Assembly (NCBI RefSeq): GCF_001522545.3
Contig: NC_031771.1
Span: 30,384,884 to 30,448,883 of the forward strand
DNA length: 64,000 nucleotides
Source of the DNA: Parus major
Lineage: Eukaryota; Chordata; Aves; Passeriformes; Paridae
Reading direction: 5' to 3'
In this document: piece after piece, positions 52,654 through 64,000 of the stretch
How the letters are laid out: each line of letters starts with the position of its first letter
Position numbering within the stretch: the stretch's first letter is position 1
Made by a program: the position numbers and the translations under genes
Notes under the pieces: model-generated
Seen by the model: the letters and a program-made list of their open reading frames with translations, nothing else
What the model was told of the DNA's origin: nothing
Database searches by the model: none

Positions 52654-54648
52654 GTTATTTTTCAATTACTGCTTTAAACTCTGCTGCTTTTTACACTGCA
52701 TTATGGACTTCAGAAGTATTACTTGGGTGTCACAGCAGATACTTTAATCATGGTTTTTAAGTGAATGAGATCACCACAACATGTAAGACCCCTCAGTATG
52801 TGCCATATGCTTCTTTTACTGCCTACGTGCTTAGAAATGAGATTTACAGTAAGAAAGACTCACTTGGGCTTTGGTCAGAGACTATTCAGAACCATGTCCA
52901 TGTCTGACCACAATCACACATGTCACCTAAGAATATTATCAGAGCACCAAGGAAGTGGCTATGACAGCCTTAGATTATGAGAGGATGGAGGTACATTCCA
53001 GCTTTTCCTTGCTTCTTGCTTCATGATTTTAAGATTCCTTATGAATTTCCCTTTGAAGTAGTTTTTAAAAAGCCTGGGATCTATTTTACGGTTTCTCAAG
53101 TTGAGAGATACCTTGATTTTTTCTGAATGTCCCTTTCACAAATAAGTAATAAAACTATATGTGATTCATGCTTAAAAAAATCAACTTCTAGCCTGAAAGC
53201 AAAAACAGCAAACATGTATTTAACACCACGGTTACACCTAATAGAAGATCAATGCAAGAAGACATTCAAAAATTTAAATAACCCAAATATTCAACTCTTT
53301 GAAGACACTGAAAGTGGGAGATGATGTTATAATTCTGTTCCAAATTTGATTATTTAAAGCGAAGTATTTAAAGTGGTAGAGAATTAAATCCAGTGGGAGG
53401 ATTTGTAGATTTCATATTTTGCTCTGTGTTATATATATTTGCACATATATAAATTTCTCTTAAGAGTCATGGAGGTTTGGGGGAAAGAATATATCTTATA
53501 GCAGAGTTTTCAGATGTACTACTAAAACCAGGCTATCACTGCATAATGAAAATGTAGGGCCTTTTACTCTGATGAAAAAATCTGTATAGGGCCACCTGTG
53601 TGGTGTAGAGATTTAGTGACAATAGCTTTTGGCCTGGATGGAGCTATGGGAAATACTGAAGCACAACCATCTGTATGGAAATGCAGGCATGGTCTTAGAG
53701 ATGAAAACTTGCAGGTAGATGCTGGATTATTAAATAAAAGAATGTATTTAATCTGAAATAATTATAGTGGCTCCTTTGTCTGAAGGTAATTTATAAACAA
53801 TTTTAGTTGCTAGGAGTGTGAAAGTATTTAATGGTCTAGAGGCCAGAACAGGAAGAGGTGGATGAAAGTGATAGTTCTGTAATTTGTCTGGCAAGAAGAA
53901 AACCCCGTAACAATAGTTGTTTTTTCTCCCTGCCTTCCATTCCCTCAGTGTAAGGACAAGGGAGATGCTTCCATTCATAAATACCATCTGCTACTGCTCC
54001 ATCAAATGCAGATTGAATTGATGATTTCAACTCAAAAAAGGCATGATGAGTGGACCACAAGATGCCATGTGCTGATCAGAATCAAAGTGAGGTATTCAAA
54101 GACAGTAATATCAACATCAAACAACAAATTCAAGAGGTTTAAGTCCTTATGAACAAGATTGTTTTATTGTCTTGGTTTTTTTGGTTTTTCTTGTTTTGGT
54201 TTGGTTTGTTTTTTTGCTTTGAGAAAACTTTTTGAGAAACCTAATTGGCCTATAGCAAGTCTTCCCACATACAAAAACATTACCAGGGTGCTTTCCTTTC
54301 ACTCCTTTGCCTCCCAGAATATAAAGTTTAAAGTTCAAAAACTCCCTTCAGTGGCAAAACTCAGGGAAAATAAGTCACCTTTGAAAAGCCCTACAGGGGA
54401 GGATAAAAAAGAAAGAAAAAAACAGCCCTGTGTTTTCAAACTAATAATGTGGGAGTTACAGCGAACGCTGAGACTTTCCCAGGAATCTCTAAGGAACTGG
54501 CATATATTATTTTAGGACTAAGTTCAGTCCTTATTGCTGTCATAGGATTGCTTTTGAAATGTTGGGTAACAGTCATGGATTGGATGACATTCCTAGTAAA
54601 CTCAGAGGTATACAACAGTTGTCCTTTCCCTGGGAGGTAAATGTAGCT

Positions 54649-54684
54649 GATATATAGATTTATAGATATATATACACACATATG

Positions 54685-54720
<36 letters not shown>

Positions 54721-54722
54721 TT
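54649..54722 (+). repeat. (TA)n / (GTAT)n compound microsatellite
   Basis: TA- and CA-rich sequence passes into about nine uninterrupted ATGT units, within the SMIM31 intron. Likely polymorphic in length. Confidence 0.9.
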
Positions 54723-57700
54723 TAACAAAGTAAGTGCCAGAGAGGTTAAGTAGTCCTTCCCAGATTGAAAAACTAACAGTTTGGGTTCAAAGAAGGCAAT
54801 AAATAAGACTACTCCACCAGCTCCCGTTCTCTGTAGACTAATTCTATTTTCCCCTTAAAAATAGGATACTCTTGTACCCCATCTATGTGAGTGGTGTCTA
54901 GAAAAGACTTTTTTGAGGACTATGTTTTACAAGTAGCTCTCTCTCTGTGGGAGAATTCATATCTAAAAGAATGTAGAAAGGTCTCACCAATCTTAGAGAT
55001 TTCTCCTAGCTTTGTGCCCTAGAACATTCATAAAATATGGCAAAGCCACAGGGGTTAGTGTGCACTCAGACTCATCTTGGGGTTAGAAACATTGGAAATG
55101 TGAGTGAAATTTGAAAATAGTTCATGCTTCTGCATGTGCTTTTCTCTTTCTCTGAGCTCTGATTCTGCCCCTGTCTCCACTGGCCCCACGCAGCTCTCTC
55201 CAGCCAGTGCTGAACTGCACCTGTGGAGCAGAGAGGCAACTGTGGAAACATGGATAAGTGACCTTCAGCAGGCTTTTGCCTGACCTGGCTGGAATCTTGC
55301 AAACATACCTCAAAATAAAATTTGTTTTCTTTAGTTTCCTCTATTCCTCACTATGCAGCTTGAATTTGATAGACATTTTGTTTGTGGCTGATGGAGTGGG
55401 AAGTAAGGGTGGGGGCAGATTTTTGCAAAAGAGCTGTGAATCTGTCCTCAAACTGGTTCATAACAAAGATAAGTTTTGTTGCATTGGTTAAAAATAAAAT
55501 CTTCTTCCCTATAGATAATTCCACTACTAAGACTGATTAAAAAGTTTAAGTAGAAAAAAAATTACTTATAAAACATGTTTTTAAAATACGAAAATACTTC
55601 AAAACATAAAGGAACATATTTCCTCATTATGGTTGAATTTCCTGCAACTTTCACTGAAATGCAGGGAGGGATCTACTAAACTCTAAGTTAAAGATTTCTG
55701 CACTCACTGCTCCATGTAAAAGGATGGTCCTGATTTCCAGAACCTCAAGAAAACTTTTCAACCTGAGGGAAACTGAGAGAGTTGGAAAAAAAACCCCAAA
55801 CCAACAACAGCACTAAGAGATTGCTATTGTGATTTCAATGGAAGATAACCTAAGGATCAGGAGGTGAAAGAGAAAGAGAAAATACTAGCCCTCAGTGAGG
55901 CAGAATCAAAAGTAAAAAGGCAAAATCAGGAAATATTAAGGTGAAAGCATAGCTATTTTTCAGTGACCTCATAATATCAAAATATTTATAAAAAATGGAA
56001 ACATTGTGAGACAACTAATAACAAAGGCATTAGAAACCAGTAGTGATTAGGTAATCCCAAGCCTTCCCAAATACCCTTCTACATGAACAGGTAGCATGGC
56101 TCATCTGGAGCTTGTTTTGCTCACATAAATCGACTGTGTTTGATTCAGGCCATAGCCTAAACGAGACAAATGACACTCATGAGCCCACACAGAGAGAACA
56201 ATTCTAAAAGGGTATGGTACCAAGGCCAGAGCAAAAGCCTACATCTATTAGCAGTTCAAATATAGGAGAACATCATTAAAGAACAGGTTAAACAAACAAT
56301 TTAAGTATTGAATAACTGTGCTTTAGAAAGCTGCAAAAACAAAATTGTGTATTTTAAAGGTAAGAACACAGATGCCTAAGGACTTCAGGACCAATCAGTT
56401 ATGGAGGAAGTACAGAGGAGTAGATGAAGAGAACAAAAAAAAAGAAATTCATAGACGTCACAATATCCAAAGGTACCAGCAGTCTTCTCAGGAAATACAG
56501 TATTTTTCCTTGATGCAAATTTATGCAACAGGTCAAATATACATGTTGGCCTTGTTTTGTTTGATGGCAGATTGTATAGATCAGATATCAAAGTATGCTA
56601 AGCTTGTGCAAAGCCTGCAATTTTAAAACCACTAGAGGTGGTCCAAAAGAAAAGAGCTGGAAATGGAGTAACTCCCTAATGATAAATTTCAGGATTTGAA
56701 TGCTATCAAAGCAGAAACTATATTCTTTTTTATACAGCTAATAAAGGTCAAACATCTGAAAAAATAGACTGGCATGCATATGAAACAGTAAAGTGAAGCA
56801 GAGTAGTAGAGCTTCCCAAAGGAAAAGTGGAAATCAAATACTTAACAGTGGAGATTGAAGAAGTGAGAGCTCTGCATAAAAATGGTTTATGTGTACATTT
56901 AAGCACCTCTCATTTCCTTCTGTTATTAAAGAAAATTCAAAAGGCCCACGACCACAACAAAGGCTGAAGTTTAAATATTGCAGTGTGAAAATAGTGAGCT
57001 CCTTAGATATAGATAAAATGTGGGAGAAAAAAAAGTCCATTTTTAGGCAATAAAAATACAAAAGTATGGTAAGACTATAGAGATGCTGTTGAATAAGCCA
57101 CCAGCTTTCATCCCTGATTAATGCCCTCTGGAACATGGACACTTTGGAGAAAACTGCAGACTTAAAAATTAATAAGCTTACTATGCCATGACTGAACCAG
57201 GATTAGTTTGATCCCAACTTGTAATAAATAATGAAAAGGTGGAGGCTGTAAAATAATTAAATAAGTATATAGAACCCCAAATGAAGTAGGGACTTTATAC
57301 TGTAGAGTGGAACAAGACTGTTTCAGAAAATACGAAGATTCTTTTAATAAAAGTCACAAGACACACTGAAACAGAGGTAAAAGAGGCTGGTTTTATTTTG
57401 TTATGCATATTGTATTTTTTTAGGATTGTAACTAAAAGCATTAAAATTCTACTCAGGCAATGCAGCCCAAAAAAGTGAATAATGCTGTGGTAACACTGAT
57501 AAATTACAGAGACAGCAAGTGCATTTATCAGTAACTAAAGTGAACTTTGATAAGTTTACAGAAGTGGAAATTTGGATATTCAGTTTATCTGTGATATTTC
57601 TTCCTATTTTAAAATACAGGAAATACCTTAAAAAAAATATAAATCCTGAAAGGATTTTTAGAAATCAGTATCAGACAATTCTGATAGACATACCCTAGGA

Positions 57701-57908
57701 TGGTGGCATTCTGAGGGGAAAAATCATTAATAAAAACCAAATATACTTGAAAAAAAAATACACTTACAGATATTTAATGTGCTATTAATTTTGAAGTGTA
57801 TTTTTAAGAATTCTTTTCAAGACTTTAGCTACATGTACAAACAATTTGATACATTTAAAAGTAATATATGAAGTGTTCCAACTGTTTCACATGCTTAGAG
57901 TTTATTGA

Positions 57909-57929
57909 TTTTTTTTTTTTTTTTTTTTT
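57909..57929 (+). repeat. T21 homopolymer
   Basis: Uninterrupted T run in the SMIM31 intron, about 930 bases before the last coding exon. No adjoining retrocopy is recognised. Confidence 0.9.
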
Positions 57930-58856
57930 GGCACAGTGTATCAGGGATATAAAAATAAAGATGGTTTGAATACTTGTGACAATATTAACAGCCAAGAAAG
58001 TACAACCTTATGGAATGTTAGACTTTGATTCTGTAAACTCAGAAAACGTGTTCAGATTTACAGATCTTATTTATCTTGATTTCAGAAAATTCCCTTCTAC
58101 CAATCATACTAATGAAATTATTCCTTAAAACCACACCATTACTTATTTACTTACTTTAAAGAAAAGTTCTTAAACCACACTGAAAAACAATCAAATTGCA
58201 ATATCCCATAGTAATGAAAGATTATTCCTTCTTTTACCATGACATGAGGTTTTGGTTATACTTTGGAATTAGACTTGCCAAAAAATTTTCAAGTTCTAAA
58301 ACTTTTCAACTGTTTTTAGTGGGGTAAACAGATAGTTCTGTGTACATATGAAATATACTCACTGCTATTTGACATTGGTCTGAAAGCATTAATTACTTCA
58401 GTTAATTTCATTAACTCAATTAACTGATTTTCCTTCCTCTTCCAAACTGTCATGACACAGCTTTCAGTCACAAGTATAATATCCTGAAATAAAGGGAGGA
58501 ACATTCTTTTCTTATTTCACATCTTTTTCTCTCCCTTAATGTTCTGCTTTTGGCTCAGAGCTAATTCTAATAAAAAAACAAGAACTTGGGAAACACACAG
58601 ATGGCCCCATACTATAAATTATGTGGTTGTCTTACGTGGGTGGTACATAAAACATTGCTTCTTCACTCCCTTAGAGCAAGCCTGAAATCAGAAGGCACGT
58701 GGAGCTTGATAAGGCTTATTACATTTTATATTTTTAATGTGTATAAAAATTCTGTGACCTTCTAAAATAAGCCTCGTCAATTAGGAAAACTTATCTGTAA
58801 CATAATCCCTCAAAATCTAAAATGCTTTTCATTAATGATGCCTTTATTCTCTCCAG

Positions 58857-58942
58857 AGGAAAGCTACACACGGGAAGAATACAAGAAAAGGAGCAAATCC
58901 AACAAGAAAAAGAAGCGTTCAAACATGACTGAAGTGGTTTAG
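58857..58942 (+). CDS. SMIM31: SMIM31-like microprotein, last coding exon (lysine-rich cytosolic tail and stop)
   Basis: The exon follows a 3' splice site (CCTTTATTCTCTCCAG). Its first two bases complete codon 38 as GAG, so the phase-1 join is exact. It encodes residues 38-65 and ends at TAG (58940-58942). The tail starts acidic (EESYTREEY) and becomes strongly basic: 9 of the 12 residues at 47-58 are Lys or Arg. It closes with TEVV. The joined product is 65 residues, near the usual SMIM31 length. The basic run next to a membrane helix could bind acidic lipids or act as a sorting signal; that is inference. Using the AG two bases further on as acceptor would shift the frame and abolish this tail, so I prefer the first AG. 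Confidence rests mainly on the exact phase match and on SMIM31 having a similar lysine-rich tail. Confidence 0.8.
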
Positions 58943-59368
58943 AGTGTTGCCCAAGTCCAGTGTTGGAAACACCTCTGGAAGAGGTATCCCTGGGAGCTGG
59001 TCACCTGAAGACAGTGAAAAAACGGATGTGAGAAAGGAAGGACCTGGTCATCCATCAGATGGAATCCAGACGTGACAATTAGAGTTAATGAACCACGACC
59101 CATGAAGCTGCTTCAGCGCCTTTTTACAGCCCCACTTCATGGCCTTCATAAAAGTACCAGGGCTTATTTTACAGAGCACATCTGCTCTAAATTCCCAAAG
59201 GAGAAACTTACATTCAGAAGTTATTTTTGTTTCTTCAACACCTCCCAGTCATTTATAAAGAATATTTAACAGCAATGCATTTACTTTTCTACCTGTTCAG
59301 TCAACAGAATATCAGAATTTGAAGATAATTTATATTTTTTTTTCAATAAAACAAGATTATTATAATAG
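58943..59368 (+). other. SMIM31: SMIM31 3' untranslated region (proximal form)
   Basis: The segment runs from the stop to an estimated cleavage point about 20 bases after the AATAAA at 59345-59350. It contains no continuing open frame in phase with the gene. The end is inferred from the signal and from the T- and GT-rich sequence that follows (near 59365-59390). A longer form using the signal near 60.6 kb is possible. Confidence 0.5.
59345..59350 (+). promoter_or_regulatory. Polyadenylation signal AATAAA (proximal)
   Basis: A canonical hexamer 403 bases after the SMIM31 stop, preceded by a T run and followed by a T-rich stretch. It is the first canonical signal downstream of the stop. Confidence 0.5.
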
Positions 59369-62300
59369 TTATTTAGTTTGCATTAGCATTAATAAGCTGC
59401 TGAGGCTGACTGAAAAGTACCAGGCAAATGTAGTTTTTTTATTTCTCCAGTACCATGGCATCTATATCCAAGTACTGCCTTTGATTTCAAACACTTCGAA
59501 ACAGTGTGCTTTACTAAAATCAGGTTGATTTGCTGCTTTTGCAGAGTGCCTTGCTCAGCCTTAACGTTGAAGCCCTCCTTTTCTTCACAGAGCAGATATA
59601 ACTAATGAAGCAATACCTCTTCTTCCCTAAGTCCAGAGCATCTGCTGAACTTCTAAGGCAGAGGTTGGAACTGATCCTTCTCGCCTTATGGACAAAGCAC
59701 TTCTGCAGTTTTCAGCTCCTATTCATTCCCTCAGGTCTCAACCAGTACTACACCCACACTGTTTCTCCTATCCACAAGCAAAAAGAGGCAAAGGGAAGGA
59801 CAAAGTAGATCACAGACTAATTGTTAGAAAACTCCCTTTTGCATACTAGGAGACAACCAGAAGAGCTCTGGGCTGGGCTACAAGGTGTAATATGCAGACA
59901 AAAGAAGTAATTTTTTTCCTCACCCTCGTGATATGAACAAAAATATCACAAAATTGACCCTGTTGTGTCACAAAGCTTCAGGTGGCAATAGCTGAGCAGC
60001 CTAATTATGATTGCACTGCTTTCAGATTGTCAGTGTCCTTCACAAAAGTAATGAGAATGCCTTGTTCTGCTATTAACCACTAATTTAAAGAATAATCAAT
60101 CTGCATATTAATCCATGACCAAGTAAATGCTAGAGCCATTTGCTGGAAGAACACATGTATTTTGTTAAGACATTATTGGTCAGCCAAGGTCTGATGTGTA
60201 TACAGTGCTAGCACAAAAATAGTTTTCCCAAAACAAATCAATTCACTATCAAAACTGATATTTAAGTTAGAATCTTTTAGGTAATAGTAGAGAATCCTAG
60301 GAATCCTTGTCCAGCATGGCCCTTGTCAAAGCCTCCCATAGGAAAATACATTATTCTCCTGTTTTTATGTTAAGCAAAGACATCTCAGCAGCTGATGCCT
60401 CTTTAACTGTGAACTGGAAGAAAACCACCATTCAGATTCAGAAGTAAGACTCCACTTTCCTCTTGCACGTGGAAATGTCTGTGGACATGTGTATGTGCAG
60501 GACCTCACTGAGAATCACTGCCTTTCATGGGAAGTAGATCACAGAGCTTTGTACACTTTTGAACACTTTTTGTATACTTTTTCCATAGCCTAAATAGCAT
60601 TTGAAATAATAAACCACTTTATTTTAGCCAAGTTTTCTCAATTTAAAAAAAAAAACAAAAACAAGTGCTTCACACTATGTTGAATATCTTGGTAACAAAA
60701 ATCCCTGGAAATGTCTCTAATAGCACACACACTATTGTTAAGACAAGTTCAGGTTTGTCTTCATTATTTCGTTTGTTTGGGTTTTGTTTTAACTTTCCTA
60801 GAGCTCATTAAATGTTACTGGTATTGAAAACATGGTCAAACTAGTGAAAAGAATATAATATGAAGTATAAAAAGTAGAAAAAATTTAAAAGTTATTGAAA
60901 CAGTGTTTGGTGGAAATATCGTCTGTCTTGTGTAAACACCAAATTATTTTTGTAAATATTTATTCAGAGAACATAAACAACATAGTGAATAAACCACCCA
61001 CAGAGCAGGCAAATTATGCTTTAAAGGACTACTCTTTTAATAATTCCCTTCAACCCAAAACTACTTCAGTAAGTATGGACATAAAACATAACAGAAGAAA
61101 TAATTGTTTTTGTCTTCATATAGGTGTTATATAAACATATTTAACAGGAGATCTCTATGTAAACAAAACTTTCCAAGAGAAAGTGCTCTAATAGGAATTT
61201 GTCATGATCTGATTACAAGTCATTCTAGGATGAATGAGCCTAACACATACATATTCTAATTCTTTTTATTTAAGAGCAACAGTAAAGTGTATTTCTTTGT
61301 AAACCTAGTTTCTTTGGGGTTTAATAACTTTTTAAAATTACTGTTTTGATGACATTTAATCTACAAATTGGTTATTTTGATTAAAAAGAAACCAATGTTT
61401 CTCATCCAATGTTCTCATTCAAAACAACTCATGTTTGTAGGGACATACATCTAGAAAAAACCTTCAGTGTTGACACAAAGATAAGAGGGTGCTTAACTCA
61501 GATTCATGGCTTGGAAGCATGAATGTCCAGTCCTTCTTTGGAATTACAGTCCAAGTTTTTGCATACATTCTGGGCAAAACTAAACAGAATTTTCTTTTAA
61601 CTAATAAAAGATGTGCAGGATCAACCACCTAGTTTAGTAAATGTATTAGAAAATGTCATGTGTACTAATTAAATTATAATATTAAAATTTCTTTTTTAAA
61701 TCTCAATCCATGTTTTTAGTGGCCTGTGCTCCTATTTTACATGCTAAGTAAATCCAATGTCTTTATATTAAGAAGATGTAAAATCCCACTTTGAAAGGGG
61801 ACAGTATAATGGGACATGGATACAATGGAAAAAGTTATAAGTGCAAAAAAAAATACTGTGCTCTTCTTAGTACTAAACTGCTATTGCAAACAGAAGTTGT
61901 CATTAGGTGGAGATCTTTTTCAGCTTCATCTTGGACACTCTCTTAAGACAAAACCTCTAGGATTAAATGCTACAAAGAAATTTCTCTCCACATGAGTAGA
62001 TCCTCTGAACAGATCATCATACACTTATGTAAGAATCTGATTGCAAACCCATTTAAGATGAACTGTGCAGAAACTATTTTGATATAAGAATGTCCACACA
62101 GGAGTCGTATAATTTTAAAAACTTTTCAGAGTAAATCAGCTTAGCCTTCTTATACAGGCAAAGATGAGTCTTTCACAGACACATTGGCAAATCCCAAGTA
62201 TGGAGATAAAATCACTTCTTACATTATTGCCTAGTCACAACAAACCTAATTTTAATGATTTGTAGGTCTAAACTTTGGAACATTGAATCTATCATGGAAT

Positions 62301-64000
62301 CCTCACCTAATTACTTGTCTGACATTAAGAAACAGGAAGCAGCTATGCAAACACAGTAAAGAGGCAGATGTTTTACTAGGAACATGCAGCTTGTACTTTG
62401 CCAGATTAAAATTCTGTGCTCTCTTCTGTTACTATGCACAATTTGAAGATATTGTTCCAAATATGCTTCGTTTTGTTCTGTAAGAGGACAAAATACGTCA
62501 TCTACCACACTGAAGCCATAAACCACCCTGCAGGCATTTTCTGCGCTTCCCAAGAATCCTCCTTCTCCTGCCATATTAAAACCATTACTCCTGTGACACA
62601 TGGCAAAGTTTTCCAGCTGTGGTAGACCCACGTAAAGATCCTGGCTTAAGGGAAGTCTTTCATATAATGTGACTCTGATTTTTTTGAAGTCAGAAGATTT
62701 TTACAGTTGAATCCAGTTAGGGAGCAAACTAGACTTACTAGCCCGTTCCTGCCCATGGCACAAGTTAGGTAAGAGGACCTGTAATTTTGGAAGTGACTTG
62801 TTCAGCTTAATGGTCATATCCTCAAGGCAGAAGTAAATTAATATTTTATTTAAAATTCCCATAAGGGTGACTTCCCCATAGGGCAAGCATTCCTTTCCAA
62901 GAGACACCACAGAGGTGCAGTAATTATTTTCTTGTTCTGGAATTTAGCAGTTACTGCTCCTTAGTTGTACTCATAAAGTGTATTATTTCTACACTGACAG
63001 AGAAGTCTAGTTCCTTCTGACTGTTGTCCTCCTTATTAAGTTTTAACAGGTTGTTAACAGTAAGAAGCAGAAAAGAAAGAGTACCTTTAGTTAAGAAAAT
63101 TAATTTTAGAAAGCAATGGAAAGTATCTCACCAAAAGTGTGGATCTAAGCCATGAGCTTAGAGGTAATAAAAATGAGGTAATGAGGTAATAAAATAACAC
63201 TAAGAAAGAAAAAGAAAAAAGTTGTGTGAACAACTATTTTACATGAAATTGTGTAAAGATTCGATCATACCAGATTATCATTGCGGCAGTATAGAATTTA
63301 TATGACTAAAAATAATGGTCTTGGTTTAATTTAAGATTTAAAGGTAATACCTTTTGCACCAGAAAATTCTTAGTCAGCCATCTCCACTCATTTCCATGAC
63401 AGACTACTGTTGACTGTCATCTCTTTCACTGGAAGTGGCTCAGAAGCCTGGCCCCCAAGTGCTAAAGTACTCATGTCATATGAATTGATATTTGACCAAG
63501 TCTTACATTCATCTTCGTATTTTCTGAACAATTGGCAAACAAGGAAAACAAACAGGAAGATCCTGTTTGGAAACCCCTTACTTTGAAGGACTGACAAAAC
63601 CTCACACAGCCCTTGCAATGACATTTTCCATGACTGGCTGAACCAAAGAGCACAGTATTCCTAGGGGATCCCTTTGATGCCAGAAGCATCATTTACCTGT
63701 GTTACGGGTCATTTAATTATTTGTCTTCTCAGCCAATATCCTTTGATGTAACAAATTCAGGATGCCACTGCTCTGGTATATGGCAAAGTAATTAATTCCA
63801 GCAATAATGTCTTCAAAGATGATGTTGTAATTGAACACAGAAGGAAAAACCACAAAATGAGAAAGATAGACATAAATAGTGTATCTAATTCAGCTGAGTA
63901 CCAAACTTTGTACTTTGGTCTGAGTTATTTGGAAGATGTAGCTACACATTGTAGCCTTTTTCTCTATTTTATACATTACATGTAAATCTTGTATTTATTA
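59369..64000. other. Downstream flank of SMIM31, no gene seen
   Basis: AT-rich unique sequence. Frames of up to 106 codons show no motifs, and no CR1 or LTR copy is visible. Confidence 0.55.
60608..60613 (+). promoter_or_regulatory. Possible distal polyadenylation signal AATAAA
   Basis: A second hexamer about 1.67 kb after the SMIM31 stop, followed by T-rich sequence. It could end a longer transcript, but isolated AATAAA motifs are common in DNA this AT-rich. Confidence 0.25.

Noticed and set aside
59369..64000. Search for APELA, which lies downstream of SMIM31 in human
   Set aside because: I looked for its conserved cysteine-containing C-terminus in the frames available and did not find it; it probably lies beyond the window.

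Overview
The window looks like gene-poor nuclear DNA from a bird. The main clues are six fragments of CR1, the dominant avian LINE, and three long terminal repeats (LTRs) of endogenous retroviruses of types I recognise from bird genomes, especially songbirds. The base composition is AT-rich, there are long poly-A/T runs and microsatellites, and there are no long open reading frames or operons. A passerine is my best guess, from the LTR families; I could not run a repeat search to confirm it.

The one protein gene I can support is small, split, and below the size an ORF scan detects. A 112-base coding segment at 46904-47015 (plus strand) encodes a short N-terminus and one membrane helix. A second coding segment at 58857-58942 encodes a lysine-rich tail and a stop. 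The 11.8-kb intron has GT...AG ends, a pyrimidine tract and a branch-point-like motif, and the phases join exactly. The 65-residue product matches my recollection of small integral membrane protein 31 (SMIM31). An acceptor-like site at 46885 suggests that at least one 5' untranslated exon lies upstream, but I could not locate it. A polyadenylation signal lies about 400 bases after the stop.

Layout. 1-46.8 kb: non-coding DNA with six CR1 3' fragments (near 1.7, 7.2, 12.6, 19.3, 26.1 and 40.7 kb, all on the minus strand), a solo LTR at 29.05-30.09 kb with a 5-bp target duplication, a minus-strand LTR at 35.0-35.5 kb, a plus-strand LTR at about 44.3-44.66 kb, two or three GC-richer islands of unknown origin (2.3-3.1, 7.7-8.3 and 34.4-35.0 kb), and a purine-rich tract at 17.4-17.9 kb. 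46.9-59.4 kb: SMIM31, whose body contains no repeat I recognise apart from simple repeats. 59.4-64 kb: unremarkable AT-rich DNA.

I found no prokaryote-type system, CRISPR array, rRNA or tRNA gene. The listed open frames of 60-190 codons are almost all chance frames or frames through CR1 and LTR copies. The most useful results are the split microprotein gene, the GATA and forkhead motifs just upstream of it, and the repeat structures.
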